This document shows positions 1-9,591 of a DNA stretch of 64,000 bases, in pieces. The stretch covers positions 62,001 to 126,000 of the forward strand of contig CACKTD010000002.1 in assembly GCA_902603055.1 (NCBI GenBank). Reading direction: 5' to 3'. Origin of the DNA: Coxiellaceae bacterium. GTDB lineage: Bacteria > Pseudomonadota > Gammaproteobacteria > Comchoanobacterales > Comchoanobacteraceae. How positions within the stretch are numbered: position 1 is the stretch's first letter; every line of letters begins with the position of its first letter. The position numbers and the translations under genes were made by a program. Under the pieces are notes generated by a model. The model saw nothing but the letters and a program-made list of their open reading frames with translations, ran no database searches and was not told the origin of the DNA.

Positions 1-204
1 GAGATGAACGCTTTGGATGCTGGAAGTGTAGTATAATCGCCATACCGTATGTAAACTATATCTTATTGTACTATAATATAATTAAGTCCAGATTGTATGA
101 TTAATATTCATATTAATGGAAAATTAGTATTAATCCATGTAAGTTGATATTAATTGAAATTATGGTTAAAATATTACCTGGATAGACGTTATAAGGAGAT
201 TGTT
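1..204 (+). promoter_or_regulatory. Upstream region of csrA
   Basis: This AT-rich stretch holds no confident gene. One frame reads 11 codons from base 1 to a TAA at 34-36 and could be the tail of a gene outside the window; I do not recognise it. A TATAAT at 72-77 is a possible -10 box for csrA, but no good -35 lies 16-18 bases upstream. An AAGGAG at 193-198 is the csrA ribosome binding site. A few GGA triplets occur, but too few and too unstructured for a CsrB-like RNA. Confidence 0.3.
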
Positions 205-399
205 ATGTTAATTCTAACTAGAAGAGTCGGAGAAACCCTCGTAATTAATGATGATATAAAAATTACTGTACTCGGCGTAAGAGGCCATCAAGTAAGACTT
301 GGAGTGGATGCCCCAAAAGATATATCAGTTCATCGTTTAGAAATTTACCAAAGAATACATGATGACGGTCAAGACCAGCCTAAAGAAACAAAAGAATAA
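205..399 (+). CDS. csrA: Carbon storage regulator CsrA
   Basis: CsrA is a small dimeric RNA-binding protein that binds GGA motifs, often in hairpin loops over ribosome binding sites, and controls translation and stability of many mRNAs. The 64-residue product starts [10 protein letters not shown], the family hallmark, and contains the [10 protein letters not shown] segment and the VHR region typical of the RNA-binding face. A longer reading from 154 adds 17 unrelated residues. I chose the ATG at 205 because an AAGGAG lies seven bases upstream and the family begins exactly there. Downstream is rnr. The activator normally upstream in the same circuit, UvrY, is at 57.7 kb. Confidence 0.97.
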   Translation: MLILTRRVGETLVINDDIKITVLGVRGHQVRLGVDAPKDISVHRLEIYQRIHDDGQDQPKETKE

Positions 400-435
400 A
401 TGCACAAAAGTATTTAGCATGATATTATCTGATAA

Positions 436-2517
436 ATGAAGGATCCCTTTTATCAAAAAGAAAAATTGCGGTATAAGAAACCGATACCCAGTAGAGAGTT
501 AATTCTAAAGGTTCTAAAGGAACACAAGAAACCAATTCTATTTAAATCATTATCCAATTTACTCAATATAGAGAAAAAAGAGGCTTTAGTTGCATTAGAA
601 AAAAGAATTAAAGCAATGATCCGTGATGGTCAAATTATCAAAAATCGCTCTAATCATATTGTCCTAACTGACTCAATGGATTTATGTAAGGGTGTTGTTC
701 AATTCTCAAAGGACCGTCAACCTTATTTATTTCTTAATAATAATAATCTTAAGGTTTTGATTACTGGTAATCAGGCGTCTGAATTATTACAAGGTGATGA
801 GATTATTGGTCGACAAGTTGATCAAAACCAAATTGTTGTTGTAGAGATTTTATCCAGAGCATTATCTGCTATCGTCGGATATGTTGAAATCAACAAAGGC
901 ATTACATCATTACGTCCCATTGTCCCTTGTATAGCTTTTGATCCTATTTTAAAGCCAACTAAAAAGAAATTAAAAGCTGGTGAAATCGTAAGATGTACCA
1001 TCCAAAAGTTTCCTAAGCCCACAATGCCTGCAATTGTAAAAATTGCTGAAGTTATTCCCCAAGAAAATAGTTTGAAAGGCCAAATTGAATTAGTTTGTGA
1101 TGCGTACGAAATTCCCACTGAATTTGAGCATGAATACTCTGACTTTGAAAATGACTTTGGTCAACGTGAAGATTGGACACCATTACCATTCGTAACCATC
1201 GATGGTGAAGATGCTAGGGATTTTGATGATGCTGTTTGCGTTAAAAAAGTCAAAAATGGATATGAAGTATATGTTGCAATTGCTGATGTAACACATTATG
1301 TGAAAACTAACACTTCTTTGGATCGTGAAGCAGAGTTTCGAGGAACGTCAATTTATTTTCCAAGATTTGTGATTCCAATGTTGCCTGAAATTCTATCTAA
1401 TGATCTATGTTCCTTAAGGCCTAACGAAGTCAGACCAGCAATGGGCCTCAAGATTATATTGTCACATACTGGTAAAGTCACATCCTATACAGTTTCAAAT
1501 GTTTTGATTGAGTCCAAATTTAGATTGACTTATAACTCTGTTCAAAAATATATACAGGGATCAGAAGAGCTTAAAAATATTGATTATATATTAGATCCAT
1601 TGATAGAAGTGTATAAAGTGCTTAGAAATCTTAAACAAAAAAGAGGTGCATTAGAATTTAACACAAAAACAACGCGTGTGGTTTTCGATAAAGAAACCCA
1701 ACTTTACACTATTTTAAAAGAGCAATCCAATGATGCTCATAAATTAATTGAAGTATTGATGCTTTTAGCCAATGAGACTGTTGCTAAGTTTCTTATTGAT
1801 AACAAGTTACCAGGAATATTTCGTAATCATGCTGAACCAGACTTGACACGTTGGAGTGAAGTTGGAAAGTTTCTAAGACAATTTGGTATTAAAGTTCCGC
1901 TTAAAAACACACCATCATCTCTTGATATGAAAAAGATACTCGACAAAATATCGCAGTTAGATGGTGGGCGCATTATCGAACAGATGGTTCTAAGGTCATT
2001 GCCACAAGCATTATATGAAGCCAATAACAAAGGTCATTATGGTTTGGCTTATAAACATTATTTACATTTTACATCACCGATTAGACGCTACCCTGATTTA
2101 ATGGTACACCGAATTTTGAAGACATTTATTAAAAATAAGAAGAAAGTTAACACGAACTTAAATAGAATTGCACAACATGCGTCATTTACCGAGCGTCGTG
2201 CTGAACAAGCAACTCGATGGGTTGATGCTTGGGCAAAGGTATCTTATATGAAGCAGCATGTTGGTGAAACTCACAATGGTGTTATTACTAATGTTACTAA
2301 TTTTGGTGTTTTTGTTGATATTCATAACTTTGGTATCGATGGAATGGTTCACGTATCAAAATTACCACAAGATTATTATGATTATGATAGTTATGCACAT
2401 AAACTCATAGGCCGATATTCTAATTTAGAACTGAAAGTTGGAATGCAAATCAAGGTGACCATCGATGGTGTCGACCTAGAATCTAGGAAAATCGAACTTT
2501 CATACTCTAGTGAGTAA
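436..2517 (+). CDS. rnr: Ribonuclease R
   Basis: RNase R is a processive 3'-5' exoribonuclease that degrades structured RNA and takes part in rRNA and tmRNA quality control. The 693-residue protein has an N-terminal winged-helix region (about 20-80), cold-shock/OB domains (about 80-230), the RNB catalytic domain with the metal-binding motif DGEDARDFDDAV at 256-267, and a C-terminal S1 domain (about 610-690, with VTNFGVFVDI). It is shorter than the roughly 810-residue E. coli enzyme, mainly by lacking the long basic tail. No clear Shine-Dalgarno precedes the ATG. Its 3' end overlaps the convergent TPR-methyltransferase gene by 11 bases. Confidence 0.96.
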   Translation: MKDPFYQKEKLRYKKPIPSRELILKVLKEHKKPILFKSLSNLLNIEKKEALVALEKRIKAMIRDGQIIKNRSNHIVLTDSMDLCKGVVQFSKDRQPYLFLNNNNLKVLITGNQASELLQGDEIIGRQVDQNQIVVVEILSRALSAIVGYVEINKGITSLRPIVPCIAFDPILKPTKKKLKAGEIVRCTIQKFPKPTMPAIVKIAEVIPQENSLKGQIELVCDAYEIPTEFEHEYSDFENDFGQREDWTPLPFVTIDGEDARDFDDAVCVKKVKNGYEVYVAIADVTHYVKTNTSLDREAEFRGTSIYFPRFVIPMLPEILSNDLCSLRPNEVRPAMGLKIILSHTGKVTSYTVSNVLIESKFRLTYNSVQKYIQGSEELKNIDYILDPLIEVYKVLRNLKQKRGALEFNTKTTRVVFDKETQLYTILKEQSNDAHKLIEVLMLLANETVAKFLIDNKLPGIFRNHAEPDLTRWSEVGKFLRQFGIKVPLKNTPSSLDMKKILDKISQLDGGRIIEQMVLRSLPQALYEANNKGHYGLAYKHYLHFTSPIRRYPDLMVHRILKTFIKNKKKVNTNLNRIAQHASFTERRAEQATRWVDAWAKVSYMKQHVGETHNGVITNVTNFGVFVDIHNFGIDGMVHVSKLPQDYYDYDSYAHKLIGRYSNLELKVGMQIKVTIDGVDLESRKIELSYSSE

Positions 2518-4207
2518 CAACAAATATCCCAAATTTTACAGGGTTGTTGTGCTCATGCCGAATAACAGCTTCATTTTCATATAAAATATTGAATTCACAA
2601 CCCTTTAACGTCGACTTAATATAATCAATATTATGCTGAAAACGACCTGATTTATTTAGTTTGTAGTTGAGTTTCTCATTTCCAGCAAATTTTTCAACTG
2701 AAAATACAATCAGTCCACCTTGGATTAAATGTTGCTTAAGTTGATAAAACAAATCCTTAATATCTCCAAAATAGGGCAATGTGTCTGCTATATAGAACAA
2801 CTCACATTGTAAGTCAGATGCAATGCCAGTGGGTATTGGTGCAACAATTAACTGATCATAGTAACTGGTTTTTTTAGCATGTAGGATCATATTTTCAGAG
2901 CAATCAATCCCAATTAAATTAGAGGTCCATGATTTCAAATATGCTCCTGCCATACCAGTGCCACACCCTAAGTCTATGATTGTATTGATGCTTTCCTTTT
3001 TTATTTCTGTTACAGCTTCTAAAGCATTGATGAGAACCTCATGCCCCTGATACTTTAAAACTTTTTGAACATGTTGATCGTAACTATTAGCATATTGATT
3101 AAATAGGTTTTCAACATATTCAACAGGGCAAGCTTTATATTCACAATCTGCATTATTTTCTAACGCTGCAATTAAAAATCGCAATTGAGCATCATTAGAA
3201 TTGATACGTTCTGCATAATGATAGTATTCCAAGGCCTTTTTATGATTGCCAATTTTTAGGTAGATTGTACCCAGATTAAATAAGGCATTAAAATGATTTG
3301 AATCAAGGTTAATGATCTGTTCAAAAAAGGATTGCGATTCTTGAAATCTACCCATGTATTGATATGCCACACCTATATTATATAAAGCATCAATATTATG
3401 AGCATCTTGAGCAATGATTTGATACCAATGCTGAATAGCTGGTTCTAGTCGTCCTGCATGAAAATGGATAATGGCAATGTTATGACAGTTTTCAATATTA
3501 AAAGGTTCTAAATCATATGCTGCTTCAAATTGTTTTAAAGCCTGTGAATGCTCATCTTCTTTTAAATAAGCACAGCCTAGTTGATGAAGAACTTGAAATG
3601 ATCGCTCAACTAGAATCAACTTTTCCAGTAGTGGTATAGCTTCTTTGCTTTGTTCATTCGCAGTATATGCTTGCGCTAGTAATAATATTGCTTTTGGGTA
3701 TTTTGAATCAATCTCGATTAAATGACTCAAGGGTTTGATTGCTTCCTTGTATCGATTATCTTTAAAATAACAAATTCCAAGATTAAACAAAGCATCTGTT
3801 TGATTTGGATCAATTTGATGAGCTCTCTCAAAAAAACTGACCGCTAGATCAAATCTTTCCATTGCATAGTTTAAACTACCCATATTCACAAGTGTTGCAA
3901 CATGACCAGGTGCTAGGTTTAAAACCTTTTGAAAATATAAAAGTGCTTGATCATTTTCTTTAAGCCCTTTGTAGGAATTACCAAGGTTATTAATAATACT
4001 AAGATTGGTTGGGTCAAGTGTATGTGCCTGAAGTAGGTATTCAATAGCGAACTTATACTCTTTTAATTGCCCGTAAGCAATTCCAATTAACTGAAGTAAC
4101 TCAATATTCTTCTCCTCTGTTTTTAGGAGTGTGTGATAATTCTGGAGTGCTTCATGTATATCACCTTGTTGGTGTTTTTTTAAGATTTCGCTGATTGTTA
4201 ACTGCAT
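2507..4207 (-). CDS. TPR-repeat protein fused to SAM-dependent methyltransferase
   Basis: The 566-residue protein has roughly ten tetratricopeptide repeats (about 5-345, 34-residue spacing, with repeated A-L-xx-F/Y and DP patterns), then a class I methyltransferase domain (about 370-566). SAM-binding motif I, DLGCGTG, is at 412-418, followed by the acidic IGIDCS turn. TPR arrays bind peptides or proteins, so the enzyme probably methylates a protein or a substrate delivered by one; the substrate cannot be read from sequence. Similar fusions are called TPR domain-containing methyltransferases. The start lies just after a TATAAA-like box with no Shine-Dalgarno. It is divergent from the tRNA-Val/Asp pair. 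Confidence 0.85.
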   Translation of the reverse strand: MQLTISEILKKHQQGDIHEALQNYHTLLKTEEKNIELLQLIGIAYGQLKEYKFAIEYLLQAHTLDPTNLSIINNLGNSYKGLKENDQALLYFQKVLNLAPGHVATLVNMGSLNYAMERFDLAVSFFERAHQIDPNQTDALFNLGICYFKDNRYKEAIKPLSHLIEIDSKYPKAILLLAQAYTANEQSKEAIPLLEKLILVERSFQVLHQLGCAYLKEDEHSQALKQFEAAYDLEPFNIENCHNIAIIHFHAGRLEPAIQHWYQIIAQDAHNIDALYNIGVAYQYMGRFQESQSFFEQIINLDSNHFNALFNLGTIYLKIGNHKKALEYYHYAERINSNDAQLRFLIAALENNADCEYKACPVEYVENLFNQYANSYDQHVQKVLKYQGHEVLINALEAVTEIKKESINTIIDLGCGTGMAGAYLKSWTSNLIGIDCSENMILHAKKTSYYDQLIVAPIPTGIASDLQCELFYIADTLPYFGDIKDLFYQLKQHLIQGGLIVFSVEKFAGNEKLNYKLNKSGRFQHNIDYIKSTLKGCEFNILYENEAVIRHEHNNPVKFGIFVVTH

Positions 4208-4244
4208 TATTTTATAATAACTTTAAAAATTCATGTAATAAAGG

Positions 4245-4273
4245 TTGCTCGACAAATTAATTTTAGGTATATT
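4245..4273 (+). promoter_or_regulatory. Probable promoter of the tRNA-Val/tRNA-Asp unit
   Basis: TTGCTC at 4245-4250 and TATATT at 4268-4273 are separated by 17 bases, giving a predicted start near 4280, about 12 bases before tRNA-Val. The -35 match is weak. ppiD follows without a visible terminator and may be partly co-transcribed. Confidence 0.4.
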
Positions 4274-4292
4274 CATAGTTTATGGGCTAGAC

Positions 4293-4368
4293 GGGTACTT
4301 AGCTCAGTTGGTAGAGCGTCGCCCTTACAAGGCGAATGTCGGGGGTTCAAGTCCCTCAGTACCCACCA
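4293..4368 (+). tRNA. tRNA-Val (TAC)
   Basis: A full cloverleaf folds by eye: acceptor GGGTACT/AGTACCC, an anticodon arm with TAC in the loop, a canonical T-arm with GGTTCAAGTCC, and an encoded CCA. The anticodon TAC reads GTA and related valine codons. tRNA-Asp follows after four bases. Confidence 0.97.
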
Positions 4369-4372
4369 AATT

Positions 4373-4449
4373 GGAGTGGTAGTTCAGTTGGTTAGAATAC
4401 CGGCCTGTCACGCCGGGGGTCGCGGGTTCGAGTCCCGTCCACTCCGCCA
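4373..4449 (+). tRNA. tRNA-Asp (GTC)
   Basis: The cloverleaf has acceptor GGAGTGG paired with CCACTCC, anticodon GTC in the loop CTGTCAC, a T-arm with GGTTCGAGTCC, and an encoded CCA. It forms a two-gene unit with tRNA-Val just upstream of the ppiD-like gene, an arrangement also known in other Gammaproteobacteria. Confidence 0.97.
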
Positions 4450-4471
4450 TCATTAATGGTGATCGAACTAC

Positions 4472-6289
4472 ATGAAAGTCAAAACTTTACTAAAAAACAA
4501 ATTTTCAATTTTTTTTACAGGTTTTTTGGCTGTTGTTTTTGTGCTGACTTCACTATTAGATTCACAGTCGTTAATTGGTAGACCAACAAAAAACATAGTT
4601 GCTAAAATTGGAAATACGGAAATAACATTTAGAGAATATGGTTACTCCATAAAACGTGTACAGAATTTTTTATATTCAAAGAATACGAGCCCTAAAGCTG
4701 TTGAGGCTTATTTAAATAATGATTTATGGCAAATGTTACAGTATCAGTATGGGATGCTGAATGTTTTAAATAAATTTAGATATCAAGTTCCTAAAAGTAT
4801 CTTTAGTAGATATTTGCATAAAGAGTCAGGGTTTACGAGCAACGGCGTTTTTCAAACACATAATTTACTTCATTATTTGGACACCTTTCAAATTGATTTC
4901 AATATATTCAGTAGAGAAGTGAAATCACAAATTGCTAATAGTATGTTTAAACAAACTTTCTCACAAATTAATAAATTGAATGACTCAGAGTTGGCTAGTT
5001 TTGAACAATTTTCCGAATTCAAAGGTATCATGGCTTACCAATATCTAGATCTCAATAAATTTTCAAATGCAAGTTTTAAAACAACTACTAAAGAGTTAAA
5101 GGATTATTATGAAAAAAATAAGGTTCAGTTTGTCCAAAAAGAACACTTTAAATTATCTTACTTCCTCATCAATCAAAAAACTCATAATATAAAGCCCTCT
5201 CAAAAAGAATTAGAGGCTTTCTATCAAAATCATTTGGATCGTTATGAGAATCCTGAAACTGTTCAGGTTCAAAGATTATTATTACAAGAAGATCCTGGTA
5301 ATACACTAACAGGTAAAGAGATTTCAATGATCAAAAAGTATCAAACCAAGGACATAGATACTGTAATTAACAATGTACTTACTGCAAATGGAAAAGGCTT
5401 TCGTTTGCTAAATAACCAATATCAATTGGTTTTATCAGATTTGCCAATTAAAATTAGAGATCTACAAAACAAAGACACACTTTTTTTTAAAGAGGGTCCG
5501 AAAGGTTTCAGTATATACGTAAAGAAAAAAGTGACCCCTGCAGCAGTTCCTAAACTTGCATCCATTAAACAGAGTGTTCTCAAAGATTTCGTGCAAGAAG
5601 TAAACCATCGTGATTTCCAGACATTAGTTGATCAGATATTTGATAACTATGATCAGACCAGTGATGAAATTGAACAGATTGCAAAACAGTATAGTATTGG
5701 AGTAGAAACTACTGATATATTTGCTCTACAGGATTTTGAAAAGCTCAATATTCCAGTTGATAGAATTAACTATGATGAATGGCAAGATGATGGCTTACTT
5801 CACCTTATTACAATTTCACCCAATCAAAGTATAGTTATCCAGTTTAAGAGTCGCATTCCGGAACAACTCCAGGCTTTTGAGGATGTTAAGGATATAATTA
5901 ATGCGCATTTAAAAGCCGAGTTTAGTCTTAACCTCATGGAGCAATATGCGATAAGATTGGCAAATAACCTCAACAAGTTTTCAATTCGTGATTTAAGAAA
6001 AGATAAGAGCTGGCATTTTGATTCTAAACTAAGTTACGCAAGAACTGATTTCATTGATAATCCCTACCTCCCTTTTGCCTTGGCTGAATCTAAAAACAAT
6101 TCACATCATATACTTATTGATAATGATAAAAGGTTGTTAGTATTTAAAGTATTTCCAACTGATAAAGCTGAAAAAAATATAGATTTTATTAATGAATTCA
6201 AATCGCAATGGAACGAGGTTAATTCCAGTATTTTATTGACAAACTTGATATCTGAAGACCCTTTAGTTAGATATGACACAAAATCATAA
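4472..6289 (+). CDS. ppiD: PpiD-like periplasmic folding chaperone (SurA-N/PpiD family)
   Basis: PpiD is an inner-membrane-anchored periplasmic chaperone near the Sec translocon that helps newly exported outer-membrane proteins fold. The 605-residue product is close to the E. coli length (623). It has a short cytoplasmic N-terminus, one membrane anchor (about 12-30), then the VAKIGNTEIT segment typical of the SurA_N/PpiD N-domain. The central parvulin-like region is hard to recognise, so isomerase activity is doubtful, as in E. coli PpiD. The position after tRNA-Val/tRNA-Asp supports the assignment. The end overlaps hemH by 17 bases. Identification rests on architecture and context more than on catalytic motifs. 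Confidence 0.8.
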   Translation: MKVKTLLKNKFSIFFTGFLAVVFVLTSLLDSQSLIGRPTKNIVAKIGNTEITFREYGYSIKRVQNFLYSKNTSPKAVEAYLNNDLWQMLQYQYGMLNVLNKFRYQVPKSIFSRYLHKESGFTSNGVFQTHNLLHYLDTFQIDFNIFSREVKSQIANSMFKQTFSQINKLNDSELASFEQFSEFKGIMAYQYLDLNKFSNASFKTTTKELKDYYEKNKVQFVQKEHFKLSYFLINQKTHNIKPSQKELEAFYQNHLDRYENPETVQVQRLLLQEDPGNTLTGKEISMIKKYQTKDIDTVINNVLTANGKGFRLLNNQYQLVLSDLPIKIRDLQNKDTLFFKEGPKGFSIYVKKKVTPAAVPKLASIKQSVLKDFVQEVNHRDFQTLVDQIFDNYDQTSDEIEQIAKQYSIGVETTDIFALQDFEKLNIPVDRINYDEWQDDGLLHLITISPNQSIVIQFKSRIPEQLQAFEDVKDIINAHLKAEFSLNLMEQYAIRLANNLNKFSIRDLRKDKSWHFDSKLSYARTDFIDNPYLPFALAESKNNSHHILIDNDKRLLVFKVFPTDKAEKNIDFINEFKSQWNEVNSSILLTNLISEDPLVRYDTKS

Positions 6290-7235
6290 ACCTTTAAAAA
6301 AAGGATATTTACTTGTGAATTTTGGTTCTCCCGAATCATTGAAATATTCTTCTATCGCAAAATTTTTATATAAATTATTAAGTGATGTGCGTGTCGTAAG
6401 TTTATCTCGATTAATATGGTATCCAATCCTTTTTTTGATCATTTTACCGTTTAGACCATTTTTATCCCGAAAAGGTTATCAAAGTATTTGGCTGAAAAAC
6501 GGTTCACCATTATTGGTTTATCAGGACTCTCTTATGAATAAAATGAGAGCATCAGGTATGGACTGTTTAGAGTATGCAATGTTATATTCCAGACCTTCCA
6601 TGGAGACTGCATGGAAAAATCTTAAAGCTAAGGGTGTTTCTGATGTTGTAATTTTACCAATGTATCCTCAATATAGCTCTGCAACGACAGCAAGTGTTTT
6701 TGATAATTGGTCTATGATAATGCAAAAGGAAATGTTTGTACCTGCAATGCGCTTTATTCAGGGATACCATGATCATCCAAAATACATTGAAGCAATAACG
6801 AATTCAATCAAACTGCATTGGAAAGAATCAAAGCAAAAGCGATTTTTAATATTTTCTTATCATGGAATACCACAACAAAAGTTTGACCAAGGCGATCCTT
6901 ATTATTGTTTTTGTCATAAGACTTCGAGACTAGTTGCTGAATCACTTAAGCTAGATAAAAGTACTTATCACATGGCGTTCCAGTCCCGTTTTGGAAAGCA
7001 AGTTTGGCTAAAGCCTTATCTGATTGAGCTTTTTAAAGAAAAAATAAAAGAAGGTATTACTCAGTTTGATATCATATGCCCTGGTTTTTCAATAGATTGT
7101 GTTGAAACTTTATATGAGATTGGGGATGAATATCAGGAGGAAATTCAACCACTTGGTGGCCATATAAATTTAATACCTTGTCTTAATGATTCAAAGCAAG
7201 CAATCGATCTGTATAAAACACTTTTAATAAGTTAA
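6273..7235 (+). CDS. hemH: Ferrochelatase
   Basis: HemH inserts ferrous iron into protoporphyrin IX in the last step of protoheme synthesis, at the cytoplasmic face of the inner membrane. The 320-residue length is normal. Conserved family segments are visible: LVNFGSPES near the N-terminus, ILPMYPQYSSATT around 125-140, and the metal-binding histidine in FSYHGIPQ around 192-200. The CPGFSIDCVETL segment near 268 is also typical. The gene overlaps the end of ppiD by 17 bases, so the two are probably co-transcribed. Its heme product is what the ccmCDEFG genes at 38.7-42.3 kb would handle. Confidence 0.96.
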   Translation: MTQNHKPLKKGYLLVNFGSPESLKYSSIAKFLYKLLSDVRVVSLSRLIWYPILFLIILPFRPFLSRKGYQSIWLKNGSPLLVYQDSLMNKMRASGMDCLEYAMLYSRPSMETAWKNLKAKGVSDVVILPMYPQYSSATTASVFDNWSMIMQKEMFVPAMRFIQGYHDHPKYIEAITNSIKLHWKESKQKRFLIFSYHGIPQQKFDQGDPYYCFCHKTSRLVAESLKLDKSTYHMAFQSRFGKQVWLKPYLIELFKEKIKEGITQFDIICPGFSIDCVETLYEIGDEYQEEIQPLGGHINLIPCLNDSKQAIDLYKTLLIS

Positions 7236-7291
7236 ATTTTTTTTAGACCGAAAAAAAATATTGACCTATAATAATTGAGCGAGGGAATGCC

Positions 7292-9541
7292 ATGTTTTGT
7301 AGAACACTTGAAAAAACCATTGATGACGCATATGAATGTGCACGTGAACGTAATCATAAATTCATTACAACTGAGCATTTGCTGTTAGCGCTTCTAGATG
7401 ATCCAGATGCTTGTGGATTACTCAATGAATGTAATGCAAATTTGGATGCACTTAGAACAGGCCTCAACATCTTTATTCAAGAGAAAATACCTAAGATTAA
7501 TGATGAAAATTTTGTCGAATCAATTCCCACACTTTCTTATCAACGTGTTTTACAAAGAGCCATTTTTCAGGTTCAAGCATCAGGAAAGTTAGAAGTTAAC
7601 GGTGCTGATGTTTTATTAGCTATTTTTGGTGAATCTGATTCTGCAGCTGTGTACTTTTTATCACAAGAAAATATTACTCGCATGTCATTACTTAATATTC
7701 AAAATTCAAGCTCAAATACTGATCGGGTTGAATCTTCTGACTTTACTGAAGGTTTTTCCGAAGATGTATTTAGTGATCAGACGCCTACGGACTCTTCATT
7801 AGAAAAGTTTGCAGTAAATCTTAATGATCGTGTAAAACAGGGTCGTATTGATCCACTTATCGGGCGTGACGCAGAAGTAGATCGAGTTGTTCAAGTATTA
7901 ATGTGCCGTCGTAAAAACAACCCTTTATTAGTTGGTGAAGCAGGTGTAGGTAAAACAGCAATTGCAGAGGGTTTAGCATATCGAATTTGTCATAAGGATG
8001 TTCCAAATCAACTTCAAAATTCAACTGTTTACTCATTAGATCTTGGATCATTGCTTGCTGGAACTAAATACCGAGGTGATTTTGAAAAAAGATTTAAGAT
8101 TGTTTTAAATGAATTTACGAATAATCCAAATGCCATAATTTTTATTGACGAGATTCATTCCATTATTGGAGCAGGTGCTGCTTCAGGTGGTGCATTAGAT
8201 GCAGCTAACTTGTTAAAACCATTTTTATCATCAGGCCAATTAAAGTGTATTGGTGCAACGACTTTCTCAGAATATCGTAATATTTTTTCAAAAGATTCAG
8301 CCCTAACACGTCGTTTTCAGAAGATTGATATTATTGAAACCACTGAAGACGAAACTATTGAAATTATTCAGGGTTTAATAGACAAGTATGAGCGGCATCA
8401 TTCTGTTAAATATGGTAAAGGTGTCATTGCACATGCAGTAAAATTAGCTGTTAGGTATTTACAAAATCGTTATTTACCTGATAAAGCCATTGATGTTGTT
8501 GATGAGGCAGGAGCTGAGGTTGCAAAAAAACTTAGTACAAAATCTGATGAAACTAAAATGGTAACAAAAAAAGTTGTAGAAAGTGTTATATCTAGAATGT
8601 CTCGAGTGCCAGTATCTAAATTTAATTTATCTGAAAACAAAACATTAATAAAGTTGTCTGATGAAATGAGAGAAAATGTATTTGGTCAAGAGGATGCTAT
8701 CGAAACTGTTTGTCGTTCCATTAAAATCAACTCTGCTGGTTTACGAAACTGTCAAAGACCGATTGGATCATTCTTATTTATGGGACCTACAGGTGTTGGT
8801 AAAACTGAATTCTGCATTCAATTAGCTAAATCAATGGGCTTGGAGATGGTTCGTTTTGATATGTCAGAATATATGGAAAAGCATTCTGTATCACAATTGA
8901 TCGGTGCTCCTCCAGGTTATGTTGGATTTGAACAAGGTGGCGCTTTAACAGATGCAGTTTTAAAGAATCCATATTCTGTTGTATTATTGGATGAAATCGA
9001 AAAAGCACATTCTGAAATTTACAATTTACTTTTACAGGTGATGGATTATGGTCATTTGACTGACAATATGGGTCGAGTCACTAACTTTAATCATGTTATT
9101 TTGATAATGACCTGTAATGTTGGAGCTCAACTTTCTGAAAAAAATATTATTGGTTTTAATCAAGAGCAGCAATTTCACGATAGTAAAAGTGAAGTGAGTA
9201 AATTTTTCAGTCCTGAATTTAGAAATCGACTAGATGCTGTCATTGAATTTACACGACTTAAAGAAGATCATTTACTCCATATTGTTGATAAACAAATAGA
9301 GGAACTTGAATCAATTCTTAATGAGAAGAATATTGATTTAAATTGTTCTGATTCAGCTAAAAAGTGGCTTATAGAGCATGGATATGATGAAAAAATGGGT
9401 GCTCGACCAATTCGTAAATTAATTGATAAATCAATCAAATCTAATCTTGCTGATCTTATGATACATCAAAAAGTTAAGAAAGGTGGCAAAGTTAATATTA
9501 AAACGAAAGGTAAAAATATCATTGTAGAGCCAATAAATTAG
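7292..9541 (+). CDS. clpA: ATP-dependent Clp protease ATP-binding subunit ClpA
   Basis: ClpA is a hexameric AAA+ unfoldase that feeds substrates to ClpP. The 749 residues match the usual length (about 758). Seen in order: the N-domain with two Clp repeats (1-140), D1 with Walker A GEAGVGKT (215-222) and IFIDEIH, then D2 with GPTGVGKT (near 500) and [10 protein letters not shown]. The IGF tripeptide in NIIGFNQ near residue 620 is the ClpP-docking loop. There is no ClpB-type middle coiled coil, which separates it from ClpB. The usual upstream partner clpS is absent here; hemH precedes it instead. The ATG at 7292 begins the family-typical N-terminus. Confidence 0.97.
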   Translation: MFCRTLEKTIDDAYECARERNHKFITTEHLLLALLDDPDACGLLNECNANLDALRTGLNIFIQEKIPKINDENFVESIPTLSYQRVLQRAIFQVQASGKLEVNGADVLLAIFGESDSAAVYFLSQENITRMSLLNIQNSSSNTDRVESSDFTEGFSEDVFSDQTPTDSSLEKFAVNLNDRVKQGRIDPLIGRDAEVDRVVQVLMCRRKNNPLLVGEAGVGKTAIAEGLAYRICHKDVPNQLQNSTVYSLDLGSLLAGTKYRGDFEKRFKIVLNEFTNNPNAIIFIDEIHSIIGAGAASGGALDAANLLKPFLSSGQLKCIGATTFSEYRNIFSKDSALTRRFQKIDIIETTEDETIEIIQGLIDKYERHHSVKYGKGVIAHAVKLAVRYLQNRYLPDKAIDVVDEAGAEVAKKLSTKSDETKMVTKKVVESVISRMSRVPVSKFNLSENKTLIKLSDEMRENVFGQEDAIETVCRSIKINSAGLRNCQRPIGSFLFMGPTGVGKTEFCIQLAKSMGLEMVRFDMSEYMEKHSVSQLIGAPPGYVGFEQGGALTDAVLKNPYSVVLLDEIEKAHSEIYNLLLQVMDYGHLTDNMGRVTNFNHVILIMTCNVGAQLSEKNIIGFNQEQQFHDSKSEVSKFFSPEFRNRLDAVIEFTRLKEDHLLHIVDKQIEELESILNEKNIDLNCSDSAKKWLIEHGYDEKMGARPIRKLIDKSIKSNLADLMIHQKVKKGGKVNIKTKGKNIIVEPIN

Positions 9542-9551
9542 TGGTAATTTC

Positions 9552-9586
9552 CCTCCTATTCGCATATATTCAGTATGTGTAGGAGG
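9552..9586 (+). promoter_or_regulatory. Hairpin sequestering the Shine-Dalgarno of the next gene
   Basis: CCTCCTA at 9552-9558 is perfectly complementary to TAGGAGG at 9580-9586, with a smaller CATA/TATG pairing inside. The 3' arm contains the AGGAGG ribosome binding site of the gene starting at 9592. If it folds in the mRNA, it would occlude initiation. Confidence 0.5.
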
Positions 9587-9591
9587 CCAAA

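Noticed and set aside
1-204. CsrB-like RNA upstream of csrA
   Set aside because: Only four GGA triplets, none in clear hairpins, and no terminator.
822-1118. Minus-strand frame inside rnr
   Set aside because: Shadow of the rnr coding region with no start signal or family resemblance.
7244-7272. TATAAT before clpA as a promoter
   Set aside because: A TTGACC directly abuts TATAAT with no spacer, and no -35 lies at the right distance.
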